Shown here: positions 20,481-32,193 of the stretch, piece by piece
Position numbering within the stretch: the stretch's first letter is position 1
Layout of the letters: each line of letters starts with the position of its first letter
Source of the DNA: Stutzerimonas stutzeri
Lineage (GTDB): Bacteria > Pseudomonadota > Gammaproteobacteria > Pseudomonadales > Pseudomonadaceae
DNA length: 64,000 nucleotides
NCBI RefSeq assembly: GCF_024451105.1
Contig: NZ_JANGEY010000008.1
Span: forward strand, 100,106-164,105
Direction: 5' to 3'
Made by a program: the position numbers and the translations under genes
The notes under the pieces: generated by a model
Told to the model about the DNA's origin: nothing
Database searches by the model: none
The model's input: only the letters and a program-made list of their open reading frames with translations

Positions 20481-20496
20481 TGACGTTTACGTTAAC
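20481..20496. promoter_or_regulatory. Predicted Liu-regulon operator upstream of livG
   Basis: TGACGTTTACGTTAAC lies 58 bp before the livG start. The same 16-mer with one change (TGACCTTTACGTTAAC on the minus strand) forms one side of the palindrome between the acyl-CoA synthetase and liuA. A shared site in front of the transporter and between the divergent arms points to one regulator, most likely the LiuR-type MerR protein encoded at 31748. The known LiuR motif is, from memory, also a TTTACGT-rich palindrome. Confidence 0.65.
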
Positions 20497-20553
20497 AGCA
20501 TCTCGAAGCGCACGGCAAGCACCATTCGTGCGCATTTGTGCGGTGCAACGCGA

Positions 20554-21138
20554 TCAGCCGCGCGGCACCCGGCCCATCAGGTAGAACTCGGCATTGGGCG
20601 GGGTTCCGGCCAGCGACACCAGGCGGTTGGACAGGCTGAAGAAGGCCGCCACGGCACCGATGTCCCAGATGTCGTTCAGGCTGAAACCGACCGCCTCGAG
20701 GCGCGCCTGCCAGGCGTCGTCGAGCACGCCGTGGTCGAAGCTCAGGTGCAGGGCGAAGTCGAGCATCGCCCGCTGGCGTGCGCCGATGGCCGCCGTGCGA
20801 TGGTTGATGGCGAGCTGGTCGGCCAGCTGCGGATCCTTGCTGCGGATGCGCAGCACCGCGCCGTGCGCCACCACGCAGTACAGGCAGCCGTGGCGGGCGC
20901 TGGTGGCCACCACGATCATCTCCTTCTCGGCCACCGTCAGGCTGTCGGAGGCGCGCTCCATCAGCGCGTCGTGGTAGGCGAAGAAGGCGCGGAACTCGTC
21001 GGGACGGTGCGCCAGCATGAGGAACACGTTGGGTACGAAGCCGGCCTTGTCCTGCACCGCGAGGATGCGCTCGCGCAGGTCCTGCGGCAGCTCGTCGAGG
21101 GTCTCGGGAACGGGGAAGCGGCTGATCGGGGCGGTCAT
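20554..21138 (-). CDS. AhpD-like / carboxymuconolactone decarboxylase-family peroxidase-related protein
   Basis: 194 residues. The all-helical CMD/AhpD fold is shown by LTVAEKEMIVVATSARHGCLYCVVAHGAVLR, with the redox pair Cys85-x2-Cys88 and His92 of the AhpD active site. The opening SRFPVPETLDELPQDLRERILAVQDKAGFVPNVFLMLAHRPDEFRAF is the peroxidase-related (uncharacterised) subfamily. It probably reduces peroxides or an organic disulfide partner, which is inference. It lies between the acyl-CoA synthetase and livG on the same strand; acyl-CoA oxidation can leak peroxide, which would explain the location. AAAGGAGT precedes the ATG at 21138. Confidence 0.85.
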   Translation of the reverse strand: MTAPISRFPVPETLDELPQDLRERILAVQDKAGFVPNVFLMLAHRPDEFRAFFAYHDALMERASDSLTVAEKEMIVVATSARHGCLYCVVAHGAVLRIRSKDPQLADQLAINHRTAAIGARQRAMLDFALHLSFDHGVLDDAWQARLEAVGFSLNDIWDIGAVAAFFSLSNRLVSLAGTPPNAEFYLMGRVPRG

Positions 21139-21169
21139 GCGTGACTCCTTTCTCATTATCCGATTGATG

Positions 21170-21337
21170 GTGCCCACGCTCCCGCGTGGGCACCGAGCAC
21201 AGGGCGCTCCTGCCCGGGGCGCTCCTGCCCGGGACGCTCCTGCCCGGGACGCTCCTGCGCCCATCGTGGCGTGTCGGGACGCAGAGCGTCCGGGCGGCGC
21301 TCCGTCCGGGCGGCGTTCCCACGCGGAGCGTGGGAAC
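21170..21337. repeat. REP-like palindromes flanking a 15-bp tandem repeat
   Basis: The 220-bp gap holds no gene. It contains GTGCCCACGC/GCGTGGGCAC (21170-21193, loop TCCC), four tandem copies of a 15-bp unit GCGCTCCTGCCCGGG-like (about 21201-21260), GGACGC/GCGTCC (21277-21291), and GTTCCCACGC/GCGTGGGAAC (21315-21337, loop GGA). These are members of the CCCACGC...GCGTGGG repeat family scattered between genes of Pseudomonas and relatives. As a transcript the region would fold into several hairpins between the synthetase and AhpD-like genes. Confidence 0.85.
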
Positions 21338-21358
21338 GATCACCGAAGCTGCCGGCAT

Positions 21359-23038
<1,680 letters not shown>

Positions 23039-23133
23039 AGAATCCCTCAGTCTTATGTTTGTTATGAGGTTTGCCACTTCTGAGACTTGCTGTACCGCGC
23101 GACCGGGGTTGTTGACAGTCATCGCGGGGTTTG

Positions 23134-23149
23134 TTTACGTTAACGTAAA
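23134..23149. promoter_or_regulatory. Perfect palindrome, predicted Liu operator between divergent arms
   Basis: TTTACGTTAACGTAAA is a perfect 16-bp palindrome in the intergenic region between the acyl-CoA synthetase (minus) and liuA (plus). It shares GTTTACGTTAAC exactly with the site upstream of livG. A TTGACA at 23112-23117 lies 16 bp before it and could be a -35 box for liuA, which would place the palindrome on the -10 region. It is the best candidate for the control point of the whole leucine cluster. Confidence 0.72.
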
Positions 23150-23310
23150 GGTCATCGACTGACAACCCACTCCGCCGAGCCGAACGCTACGCTGGAGCCA
23201 GAGCCCGGGACACGGCTCGGGAAGGTCGGCGAGCCGGCCGCAAACCGACGCAGCGGCCAACCGTACTACCCTGCAAACCGCACAACTACAAGACAGACAA
23301 AGGTGGTTCC

Positions 23311-24474
23311 ATGACGTACTCCAGCCTCAACTTCGCCCTCGGTGAAACCATCGACATGCTGCGCGACCAGGTGCGCGCCTTCGTGGACGCCGAGCTGGCG
23401 CCGCGTGCCGCCGAGATCGACGCGACCAACACCTTCCCGATGGACATGTGGAAGAAGTTCGGCGAGATGGGCCTGCTCGGCATCACCGTGCCGGAGGAGT
23501 ACGGCGGCGCCGGCATGGGCTACCTGGCCCACGTGGTGGCCATGGAGGAGATCAGCCGCGCCTCGGCCTCGGTGGCGCTGTCCTACGGCGCGCATTCCAA
23601 CCTGTGCGTCAACCAGATCAAGCGCAACGGCAGCGAGGCGCAGAAGCAGAAGTACCTGCCCAAGCTGATCAGCGGCGAGCACGTCGGTGCGCTGGCGATG
23701 AGCGAGCCGAACGCCGGCTCCGACGTGGTCTCGATGAAGCTGCGCGCCGAGAAGCGCGGCGACCGCTTCGTCCTCAACGGCAGCAAGACCTGGATCACCA
23801 ACGGCCCGGACGCCAACACCTACGTGATCTACGCCAAGACCGATCTGGACAAGGGTCCGCACGGCATCACCGCGTTCATCGTCGAGCGCGACTGGAAGGG
23901 TTTCACCCGCGGCAGCAAGTTCGACAAGCTGGGCATGCGCGGCTCCAACACCTGCGAGCTGTTCTTCGACGACGTCGAGGTGCCGGAGGAGAACGTCCTC
24001 GGCCAGCTCAACGGCGGCGTGCGCGTGCTGATGAGCGGCCTCGACTACGAGCGCGTGGTGCTCGCCGGCGGCCCGACCGGCATCATGCAGGCCTGTCTGG
24101 ACGTGGTGGTGCCCTACATCCACGACCGCAAGCAGTTCGGCCAGGCCATCGGCGAGTTCCAGTTCATCCAGGGCAAGGTCGCCGACATGTACACCCAGCT
24201 CAACGCCAGCCGCGCCTACCTGTACACCGTGGCGCAGGCCTGCGACCGCGGCGAGACCACCCGCAAGGACGCCGCCGGGGTGATCCTCTACACCGCCGAG
24301 AACGCCACCCAGATGGCCCTGCAGGCGATCCAGATCCTCGGCGGCAACGGCTACATCAACGAGTTCCCCACCGGGCGCCTGCTGCGCGACGCCAAGCTCT
24401 ACGAGATCGGCGCCGGCACCAGCGAGATCCGCCGCATGCTGATCGGCCGCGAGCTGTTCAACGAAAGCAAGTGA
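23311..24474 (+). CDS. liuA: Isovaleryl-CoA dehydrogenase
   Basis: 387 residues, normal for bacterial IVD. It oxidises isovaleryl-CoA to 3-methylcrotonyl-CoA with FAD, passing electrons to ETF. Acyl-CoA dehydrogenase domains run in order, with [58 protein letters not shown] (FAD/substrate region) and [25 protein letters not shown] at the end. The IVD-specific catalytic glutamate is in [16 protein letters not shown], a position where most other acyl-CoA dehydrogenases lack it. First gene of the plus arm. AAGGTGG precedes the ATG. Confidence 0.96.
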   Translation: MTYSSLNFALGETIDMLRDQVRAFVDAELAPRAAEIDATNTFPMDMWKKFGEMGLLGITVPEEYGGAGMGYLAHVVAMEEISRASASVALSYGAHSNLCVNQIKRNGSEAQKQKYLPKLISGEHVGALAMSEPNAGSDVVSMKLRAEKRGDRFVLNGSKTWITNGPDANTYVIYAKTDLDKGPHGITAFIVERDWKGFTRGSKFDKLGMRGSNTCELFFDDVEVPEENVLGQLNGGVRVLMSGLDYERVVLAGGPTGIMQACLDVVVPYIHDRKQFGQAIGEFQFIQGKVADMYTQLNASRAYLYTVAQACDRGETTRKDAAGVILYTAENATQMALQAIQILGGNGYINEFPTGRLLRDAKLYEIGAGTSEIRRMLIGRELFNESK

Positions 24475-24481
24475 TGGCGTG

Positions 24482-24506
24482 CGCGCGGCCCTGACGGGGC
24501 CGCGCG
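24482..24506. repeat. GC-rich hairpin after liuA
   Basis: CGCGCGGCCC (24482-24491) and GGGCCGCGCG (24497-24506) form a 10-bp stem with a 5-nt loop just after the liuA stop. There is no T-run. It probably acts as an mRNA 3' stabiliser or partial terminator that lowers downstream expression relative to liuA. Confidence 0.5.
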
Positions 24507-24510
24507 GACC

Positions 24511-24581
24511 GTAGGGTGCGCCCAGCGCACCACAACCATTTGCGACGGTGCGCACGGCCTGGGCGGCCCCGCACCCCCTAC
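24511..24581. repeat. Dispersed GTAGGGTGCGC inverted repeat, copy 1
   Basis: The element begins GTAGGGTGCGCC and ends GCACCCCCTAC, with imperfect complementarity between. The same family occurs at 30017-30070 and 49991-50055 in this window. It fills most of the liuA-liuB gap. Such intergenic repeats are common in Pseudomonas; their origin and function are unclear. Confidence 0.75.
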
Positions 24582-24592
24582 AGGAAGCGATC

Positions 24593-26200
<1,608 letters not shown>

Positions 26201-26211
26201 GAGGCCCCGAG

Positions 26212-27012
26212 ATGAGCGACTTCCAGACCATCCAGCTCGACTTCGATCCGCGCGGCTTCGCCACCCTGTGGCTGGACCGCGCCGACAAGAACAACGCCTT
26301 CAACGCCACCATGATCCGCGAGCTGATCGACGCCCTCGGCCGGGTCAAGGACCACCCCGAACTGCGCTTCCTGATCCTGCGCGGCCGCGGCAAACACTTT
26401 TCCGCCGGCGCCGATCTGGCCTGGATGCGCGAGGCCGCCGAGCTGGACTACGCCGCCAACCTGACGGACGCCCACGAGCTGGGCGAGCTGATGTACAACC
26501 TCTACCAGCTGCCGCTGCCGACCCTGGCCGTGGTGCAGGGCGCGGCCTTCGGCGGCGCGGTGGGCCTGGCCGCCTGCTGCGACATCGCCATCGGCGCCGA
26601 GGACGCGCTGTTCTCGCTGTCCGAGGTGCGCATCGGCCTGGCCCCGGCGGTGATCAGCCCGTTCGTGGTCAAGGCCATCGGCGAACGTGCCGCGCGCCGC
26701 TACGCGCTGTCCGCCGAACGCTTCGACGGCCCCCGCGCCCGCGAGCTGGGCCTGCTCGCCGAGTGCTACCCGGCCGCCGAGCTGGACGCCGCGCTGGAGC
26801 GCTGGATCGCCGAGCTGCAGCTGAACAGCCCGCAGGCGATGAAGGCGACCAAGGACCTGCTCGGCGAAGTCGGCAACGGCGCGCTGTCGCCGGCCCTGCG
26901 CCAGCATACCGAAAGCGCCATCGCCCGCCTGCGCGTCAGCCAGGAAGGCCAGGAGGGCCTGCGCGCCTTCCTCGAGAAACGCAGCCCCGCCTGGCAGGAG
27001 AAGCACGCATGA
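26212..27012 (+). CDS. liuC: 3-Methylglutaconyl-CoA hydratase (enoyl-CoA hydratase family)
   Basis: 266 residues. A crotonase-fold enzyme that hydrates 3-methylglutaconyl-CoA to HMG-CoA. The oxyanion-hole segments are KHFSAGADLAWMREAA and VVQGAAFGGAVGLAACCDIAIGAEDALFSLSEVRIGLAPAVISPFVV. The glutamate of SLSEVRIGL is the usual catalytic residue of the hydratase group. The assignment to this substrate rests mainly on its place between liuB and liuD. Its stop overlaps the liuD start (ATGA). Confidence 0.92.
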   Translation: MSDFQTIQLDFDPRGFATLWLDRADKNNAFNATMIRELIDALGRVKDHPELRFLILRGRGKHFSAGADLAWMREAAELDYAANLTDAHELGELMYNLYQLPLPTLAVVQGAAFGGAVGLAACCDIAIGAEDALFSLSEVRIGLAPAVISPFVVKAIGERAARRYALSAERFDGPRARELGLLAECYPAAELDAALERWIAELQLNSPQAMKATKDLLGEVGNGALSPALRQHTESAIARLRVSQEGQEGLRAFLEKRSPAWQEKHA

Positions 27013-28961
27013 ACCGACACATCGACACCCTGCTGGTGGCCAACCGCGGCGAGATCGCCTGCCGGGTGATGCGCACCGCCAAGGCCCTGGGCCTGACCAC
27101 CGTGGCCGTGCACAGCGCCATCGACGCCGACGCCCGCCACGCCCGCGAGGCCGACCTGCGCGTCGACCTCGGCGGCGCCAAGCCGGCCGACAGCTACCTG
27201 CTGGTCGACAAGCTGATCAAAGCGGCCCACGCCAGCGGCGCCCAGGCCATCCACCCCGGCTACGGCTTCCTCTCCGAGAACGCCGGCTTCGCCCGCGCCA
27301 TCGAGGAGGCCGGGCTGATCTTCCTCGGCCCGCCGGCCAGCGCCATCGAGGCGATGGGCAGCAAGTCGGCGGCCAAGGCGCTGATGGAGACCGCCGGCGT
27401 GCCGCTGGTGCCCGGCTACCACGGCGAGGCCCAGGACTACGAGACCTTCCGCAGCGCCGCCGCGGTGATTGGCTACCCGGTGCTGCTCAAGGCCGCCGCC
27501 GGCGGCGGCGGCAAGGGCATGAAGGTGGTCGAGCAGGAGAGCGAGCTGGCCGAGGCGCTGGCCTCCGCGCAGCGCGAGGCGCAGGCCGCCTTCGGCGACG
27601 CGCGCATGCTGGTCGAGAAGTACGTGCTCAAGCCGCGCCACGTGGAGATCCAGGTGTTCGCCGACCAGCACGGCAACTGCCTGTACCTCAACGAGCGCGA
27701 CTGCTCGATCCAGCGCCGTCACCAGAAGGTGGTCGAGGAAGCCCCGGCCCCCGGCCTCTCCCCCGAACTGCGCCGCGCCATGGGCGAGGCGGCGGTCAAG
27801 GCGGCCCAGGCCATCGGCTACGTCGGCGCCGGCACCGTGGAGTTCCTGCTGGATGCGCGCGGCGAGTTCTTCTTCATGGAGATGAATACCAGGCTCCAAG
27901 TAGAACACCCGGTCACCGAGGCGATCACCGGCCTCGACCTGGTCGCCTGGCAGATCCGCGTCGCCCGCGGCGAGCCGCTGCCGCTCACTCAGGAGCAGGT
28001 GCCGCTGAACGGTCACGCCATCGAGGTGCGCCTGTACGCCGAGGACCCGGACCACGACTTCCTGCCGGCCACCGGCACCCTCGAACTGTACCGCGAGCCG
28101 AGCGCCGGCCCGGGCCGCCGGGTCGACAGCGGGGTGGCCGAGGGCGACACCGTCTCCCCCTTCTACGACCCGATGCTCGGCAAGCTGATCGCCTGGGGCG
28201 AGAACCGCGAGGAGGCGCGCCAGCGCCTGCTGGCCATGCTCGCCGAGACCGCCGTCGGCGGGGTGAGGACCAACCTGGCGTTCCTGCGCCGCGTGCTGGC
28301 CCACCCGGCGTTCGCCAATGCCGAGCTGGACACCGGCTTCATCCCGCGCCACCAGGGCACGCTGCTGCCGCCGCCCGGCGAGCTGCCGGAAAGCTTCTGG
28401 CAACTGGCCGCCAGCGCCTTCGTGCAGGGCGAGGCCGCGCGGGTGCGCGACGACGATCCGTACTCGCCGTGGAACGCCGCCAGCGGCTGGCGTGTCGGCC
28501 TGCCGGCGGAGACCGACCTGGCGCTGCGCTGCGGCGACGCCCAGCGCGTGGTGCGCCTGCGCGCCGGCAGCGCGCCGCAGGCCAGGCTGGTCGGCGAGCA
28601 GCTGCTGGTCGAACAGGACGGCCTGCGCCGCCAGCACCTGGCGATCCGCCGCGGTGACAACCTGTACCTGCAGTGGGGCAGCGAACTGCGCGGCGTGCAG
28701 CGCGTCGACCCGATCGCCGAGGCCGAGGCCAGCCACGCCCACCACGGCGGGCTGACCGCACCGATGAACGGCAGCATCGTCCGCGTGCTGGTCGAGGCCG
28801 GCCAGCGCGTCGAGGCCGGCACCGCGCTGGTGGTGCTGGAGGCGATGAAGATGGAGCACAGCATCCGCGCGCCGCAGGCCGGGGTGGTCAAGGGGCTGTA
28901 CTGCAGCGAGGGCGAACTGGTCAGCGAAGGCGCCGCGCTGGTGGAGCTGGAGGAGGCCTGA
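27009..28961 (+). CDS. liuD: Methylcrotonyl-CoA carboxylase, biotin-containing (alpha) subunit
   Basis: 650 residues, normal. It has a biotin carboxylase domain (TLLVANRGEIACRVMRTAKALGL, HPGYGFLSENAGFARA, ATP-grasp KAAAGGGGKGMKVV, FFFMEMNTRLQVEHPVTE), a middle BT domain, and a C-terminal biotinyl domain with the lysine acceptor in LEAMKMEHS (about Lys614). It carboxylates biotin with ATP and bicarbonate and pairs with LiuB. The nearby bioA (57097) makes the biotin precursor but is not linked. The start codon overlaps the liuC stop by four bases. Confidence 0.96.
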   Translation: MNRHIDTLLVANRGEIACRVMRTAKALGLTTVAVHSAIDADARHAREADLRVDLGGAKPADSYLLVDKLIKAAHASGAQAIHPGYGFLSENAGFARAIEEAGLIFLGPPASAIEAMGSKSAAKALMETAGVPLVPGYHGEAQDYETFRSAAAVIGYPVLLKAAAGGGGKGMKVVEQESELAEALASAQREAQAAFGDARMLVEKYVLKPRHVEIQVFADQHGNCLYLNERDCSIQRRHQKVVEEAPAPGLSPELRRAMGEAAVKAAQAIGYVGAGTVEFLLDARGEFFFMEMNTRLQVEHPVTEAITGLDLVAWQIRVARGEPLPLTQEQVPLNGHAIEVRLYAEDPDHDFLPATGTLELYREPSAGPGRRVDSGVAEGDTVSPFYDPMLGKLIAWGENREEARQRLLAMLAETAVGGVRTNLAFLRRVLAHPAFANAELDTGFIPRHQGTLLPPPGELPESFWQLAASAFVQGEAARVRDDDPYSPWNAASGWRVGLPAETDLALRCGDAQRVVRLRAGSAPQARLVGEQLLVEQDGLRRQHLAIRRGDNLYLQWGSELRGVQRVDPIAEAEASHAHHGGLTAPMNGSIVRVLVEAGQRVEAGTALVVLEAMKMEHSIRAPQAGVVKGLYCSEGELVSEGAALVELEEA

Positions 28962-28978
28962 GGGCCGACGCCAGCCCC

Positions 28979-29036
28979 TGTAGGGGCGAATTCATTCGCC
29001 ACATAGCGTGCAAAGGCGAATAAATTCGCCCCTACA
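28979..29036. repeat. Dispersed TGTAGGGGCGAAT inverted repeat
   Basis: TGTAGGGGCGAATTCATTCGCC (28979-29000, written here only for its ends and core) pairs with GGCGAATAAATTCGCCCCTACA (29015-29036). The outer arms TGTAGGGGCGAA and TTCGCCCCTACA are exact complements. It occupies the liuD-liuE gap. This repeat class is widespread between genes in Pseudomonas and other gamma-proteobacteria. It is a different family from the GTAGGGTGCGC elements. Confidence 0.85.
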
Positions 29037-29096
29037 GACAAGCCCACCACAACCGCCGCCCCACCACGAGTCCGCACCTCGACACGGAAACCGCAG

Positions 29097-30011
29097 ATGA
29101 AGACAACCGCCATTGCCCTGCCCCATCACGTCCGCCTGGTCGAAGTCGGCCCGCGCGACGGCCTGCAGAACGAGAAACAGCCGATCAGCGTCGCCGACAA
29201 GGTGCGCCTGGTCGACGACCTGAGCGCCGCCGGCGTCGAGTACGTCGAGGTCGGCAGCTTCGTGTCGCCCAAGTGGGTGCCGCAGATGGCCGGCTCCGCC
29301 GAGGTGTTCGCGCAGATCCAGCAGAAACCCGGCGTCACCTACGCCGCGCTGACCCCCAACCTGCAGGGCTTCGAGGCCGCCATGCTCGCCGGGGTGAAGG
29401 AGGTCGCGGTGTTCGCCGCCGCCAGCGAGGCGTTCTCGCAGAAGAACATCAACTGCTCGATCAGCGACAGCCTGCAGCGCTTCGTGCCGGTGATGGACGC
29501 CGCCCGCGAACAGGGCATCCGCGTGCGCGGCTACGTGTCCTGCGTGCTCGGCTGCCCCTACGAGGGCGAGGTCGCCCCGCAGCAGGTCGCCGCGGTGGCC
29601 CGCGAGCTGTTCGAGATGGGCTGCTACGAGATCTCCTTGGGCGACACCATCGGCACCGGCACCGCCGGCCAGACCCGCAGCCTGTTCGAGACGGTCGGCC
29701 GCGACATCCCGCGCGACAAGCTGGCCGGGCACTTCCACGACACCTACGGCCAGGCGCTGGCGAACATCTACGCCAGCCTGCTGGAAGGCATCCACGTGTT
29801 CGACAGCTCGGTGGCCGGCCTGGGCGGCTGCCCCTACGCCAAGGGGGCGAGCGGCAACGTGGCCAGCGAGGACGTGCTGTACCTGCTCGACGGCCTGGGC
29901 ATCCACACCGGCATCGACCTCGATGCGCTGATCGCCGCGGGCGAGCGCATCTGCGCCGTGCTCGGCCGCGACAACGGCTCGCGGGTGGCGCGCGCCCGGC
30001 GCGGCTGCTGA
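29097..30011 (+). CDS. liuE: Hydroxymethylglutaryl-CoA lyase
   Basis: 304 residues, normal. It splits HMG-CoA into acetoacetate and acetyl-CoA, the last step of the leucine pathway. The N-terminal active-site block is [19 protein letters not shown]. The DRE-TIM signature [20 protein letters not shown] is followed by [18 protein letters not shown] (metal-binding His-x-His), and the catalytic cysteine lies in [21 protein letters not shown]. It starts 135 bp after liuD, across the inverted repeat. Confidence 0.96.
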   Translation: MKTTAIALPHHVRLVEVGPRDGLQNEKQPISVADKVRLVDDLSAAGVEYVEVGSFVSPKWVPQMAGSAEVFAQIQQKPGVTYAALTPNLQGFEAAMLAGVKEVAVFAAASEAFSQKNINCSISDSLQRFVPVMDAAREQGIRVRGYVSCVLGCPYEGEVAPQQVAAVARELFEMGCYEISLGDTIGTGTAGQTRSLFETVGRDIPRDKLAGHFHDTYGQALANIYASLLEGIHVFDSSVAGLGGCPYAKGASGNVASEDVLYLLDGLGIHTGIDLDALIAAGERICAVLGRDNGSRVARARRGC

Positions 30012-30016
30012 GCCGT

Positions 30017-30070
30017 GGTGCGCACGGCGCCCCCTACGCTTGCGTGGTCGTAGGGTGCGCCGTGCGCACC
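30017..30070. repeat. Dispersed GTAGGGTGCGC inverted repeat, copy 2
   Basis: GGTGCGCACGGCGC followed by CCCTACG on the left arm (30017-30038) is complementary to CGTAGGGTGCGCCGTGCGCACC on the right (to 30070). The element lies between liuE and the CoA-transferase subunit A gene. It is the most symmetric of the three copies in the window. Confidence 0.85.
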
Positions 30071-30111
30071 GACACCGATTGCCCAACCAGAACAACCAGC
30101 GAGGCATCCCG

Positions 30112-30825
30112 ATGAACAAGCTCTACCCCAGCGCCCACGCCGCCCTCGACGGGCTGGTGGAGGACGGCATGACCATCGCCGTCGGCGGCTTCGGCCTGTG
30201 CGGCATCCCCGAGGCGCTGATCGCCGCGCTGCGCGACAGCGGCAGGAAGAACCTCACCGCGATCAGCAACAACGCCGGCGTCGACGGCTTCGGCCTCGGC
30301 CAGCTGCTCGCCACCCGGCAGATCCGCAAGATGATTTCCTCCTACGTCGGCGAGAACAAGGAGTTCGAGCGCCAGTACCTGGCCGGCGAGCTGGAGCTGG
30401 AGTTCACCCCGCAGGGCACCCTGGCCGAGAAGCTGCGCGCCGGCGGCGCCGGCATCCCGGCGTTCTACACCAAGACCGGCTACGGCACCCTGGTCGCCGA
30501 GGGCAAGGAAACCCGCCAGTTCGACGGCGAGTGGTACGTGATGGAGCGTTCGCTGACCGCCGACGTGGCGCTGGTCAAGGCGTGGAAGGCCGACAAGGCC
30601 GGCAACCTGGTGTTCCGCAAGACCGCGCGCAACTTCAACCCGCTCGCCGCCATGGCCGGCAAGGTCTGCGTGGTCGAGGTCGAGGAGCTGGTCGAGACCG
30701 GCGCGCTGGACGCCGACCAGATCCACCTGCCGGGCATCTACGTGCAGCGCATCGTGGTCAACGCCACGCCCGAGAAACGCATCGAGCAACGTACGCTTTC
30801 CAACTCCAAAGCAGGGAGCGCCTGA
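30112..30825 (+). CDS. 3-Oxoacid (succinyl-CoA:acetoacetate) CoA-transferase subunit A
   Basis: 237 residues. Class I CoA-transferase alpha subunit, with [21 protein letters not shown] (glycine-rich CoA loop), [16 protein letters not shown], and [60 protein letters not shown]. With the next gene it moves CoA from succinyl-CoA to the acetoacetate released by LiuE, so that it can be cleaved to acetyl-CoA. Scot-, AtoD- and DhcA-type names are all in use; the substrate preference is inferred from context. It lies 2 bp before subunit B. Confidence 0.93.
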   Translation: MNKLYPSAHAALDGLVEDGMTIAVGGFGLCGIPEALIAALRDSGRKNLTAISNNAGVDGFGLGQLLATRQIRKMISSYVGENKEFERQYLAGELELEFTPQGTLAEKLRAGGAGIPAFYTKTGYGTLVAEGKETRQFDGEWYVMERSLTADVALVKAWKADKAGNLVFRKTARNFNPLAAMAGKVCVVEVEELVETGALDADQIHLPGIYVQRIVVNATPEKRIEQRTLSNSKAGSA

Positions 30826-30827
30826 AC

Positions 30828-31457
30828 ATGGCCTGGACCCGCGAACAGATGGCGCAGCGCGCCGCCGCCGAGCTGCAGGACGGCTTCTACGTCAACCTCG
30901 GCATCGGCCTGCCGACCCTGGTGGCCAACTACATCCCCGAAGGCATGGACGTCTGGCTGCAGAGCGAGAACGGCCTGCTCGGCATCGGCCCCTTCCCCAC
31001 CGAGGACGAGGTCGACCCGGACCTGATCAACGCCGGCAAGCAGACCATTACCACCCTGCCCGGCAGCAGCTTCTTCGACAGCGCGGCGAGCTTCGCGATG
31101 ATCCGCGGCGGCCACATCAACCTGTCGATCCTCGGCGCCATGCAGGTGTCGGCGCACGGCGACCTGGCCAACTGGATGATCCCCGGCAAGATGGTCAAGG
31201 GCATGGGCGGCGCCATGGACCTGGTCGCCGGCGTGCGCCGCGTGGTGGTGCTGATGGAGCACTGCGCCAAGGGCGGCGCGCACAAGATCCTCGAACGCTG
31301 CGACCTGCCGCTGACCGGCGTCGGCGTGGTCGACCGGATCATCACCGACCTGGCCGTGCTCGACGTCACCGAGCAGGGCCTGACGCTGGTCGAGCTGGCC
31401 GAGGGCGTCAGCTTCGACGAACTGCAGGCCGCCACCGGCTGCCCGATCCACCGCTGA
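30828..31457 (+). CDS. 3-Oxoacid CoA-transferase subunit B
   Basis: 209 residues. The catalytic glutamate that carries the CoA thioester is in [34 protein letters not shown] and [42 protein letters not shown] are typical of the beta subunit. The pair completes leucine degradation by activating acetoacetate. A thiolase gene, which often follows these subunits, is not found next; see the small frame at 31569. Confidence 0.94.
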   Translation: MAWTREQMAQRAAAELQDGFYVNLGIGLPTLVANYIPEGMDVWLQSENGLLGIGPFPTEDEVDPDLINAGKQTITTLPGSSFFDSAASFAMIRGGHINLSILGAMQVSAHGDLANWMIPGKMVKGMGGAMDLVAGVRRVVVLMEHCAKGGAHKILERCDLPLTGVGVVDRIITDLAVLDVTEQGLTLVELAEGVSFDELQAATGCPIHR

Positions 31458-31463
31458 AGCCGG

Positions 31464-31532
31464 CCAGGGTGGACAACGGCGCAGCCTTGTCCGCCGCCAG
31501 GGTGGGAAATCGCTGCGCGGTTACCCACCCTG
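31464..31532. repeat. Hairpin repeats after the CoA-transferase genes
   Basis: Two adjacent units: GGTGGACAAnGGCGCAGCCTTGTCCGCC-like (31467-31493) and CAGGGTGGGAAATCG/CGCGGTTACCCACCCTG (31499-31532), the latter a clear stem. A third, related unit GATGGCCAAGG-TGTAG-CCTTGTCCATC sits at about 31647-31673. They belong to a GGTGGG...CCCACC intergenic repeat class seen in Pseudomonas and Azotobacter. They fill the ~290-bp gap before liuR. Confidence 0.7.
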
Positions 31533-31568
31533 CCCTGCTCCATTCACGACGCCTACGAGAACAACAAC

Positions 31569-31685
31569 ATGCACGACGTCGTCTTCCCCAGCGCTCTGCC
31601 GAGCCTGCACGACTACCAGCCGGGCCGGCCGACCCGGTGCATCGGCGATGGCCAAGGTGTAGCCTTGTCCATCGAACACCCATGA
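31569..31685 (+). pseudogene. 38-codon frame, possible remnant of a thiolase start
   Basis: An ATG with an upstream purine-rich stretch opens a frame reading MHDVVFPSALPSLHDYQPG and ends TGA at 31683-31685. Acetoacetyl-CoA thiolases that normally follow scoAB-type genes begin M-x-DVVIVAATRT, so only the first five residues fit. The rest is unlike thiolase and overlaps a repeat unit. It may be a truncated start left after repeat insertion, or chance. The last four bases overlap another ATG (31682) that is in frame with liuR. Confidence 0.2.
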
Positions 31686-31747
31686 ACAGCGCCATCCAGG
31701 CCCCCGCGCGGCGCCGGGCGCGCACGCCGACCGATGTGGAAGACCCA

Positions 31748-32149
31748 ATGGCGAAGCAGACCTACAGCATCTCCGACCTGGCCCAGGAGCTGGACGTGAC
31801 CACCCGGGCCATCCGCTTCTACGAGGAGCAGGGCATGCTCACGCCGCAGCGCCGCGGCCAGGAGCGCATCTACAGCCCCAAGGACCGCGTGGCCCTCAAG
31901 CTGATCCTGCGCGGCAAGCGCCTGGGCTTCTCGCTGGCCGAGTGCAAGACGCTGATCGAGCTGTACGATCCGCAGGCCGGCAACAAGAAGCAGCTCAACA
32001 GCATGCTGGCGCTGATCGCCGAGCGCCGCCGCCAGCTGGAGCAGCAGCTGCTCGACATCCGCCAGATGCAGCTGGAGCTGGACACCGCCGAGGAGCGCTG
32101 CCGCGCCGCCCTGCTGGAAACCGGCGCCGACAGCATCCTGCCCGAGTGA
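31748..32149 (+). CDS. liuR: MerR-family regulator LiuR
   Basis: 133 residues, the size of LiuR. The winged helix YSISDLAQELDVTTRAIRFYEEQGMLTPQRRGQERIYSPKDRVALKLILRGKRLGFSLAECKTLIELYDPQ matches the LiuR branch of MerR, and a coiled-coil dimer helix follows (about 78-120). LiuR-type proteins control liu leucine/isovalerate genes in many Proteobacteria. It is usually the first gene of liu operons; here it is at the far end, after the CoA-transferase genes. The start at 31748 is the family-conserved one; an in-frame ATG at 31682 would add 22 unsupported residues. The predicted targets are the palindromes at 23134 and 20481. Confidence 0.86.
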   Translation: MAKQTYSISDLAQELDVTTRAIRFYEEQGMLTPQRRGQERIYSPKDRVALKLILRGKRLGFSLAECKTLIELYDPQAGNKKQLNSMLALIAERRRQLEQQLLDIRQMQLELDTAEERCRAALLETGADSILPE

Positions 32150-32193
32150 TCCGGCGCCGCGACCGCTGCCGACTGCCAAAGGACCCCGCCGCC

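Noticed and set aside
23039..23122. Upstream start for the acyl-CoA synthetase
   Set aside because: Adds residues with no family similarity and leaves no room for the promoter next to the palindrome. A GAGGG site favours 23038.
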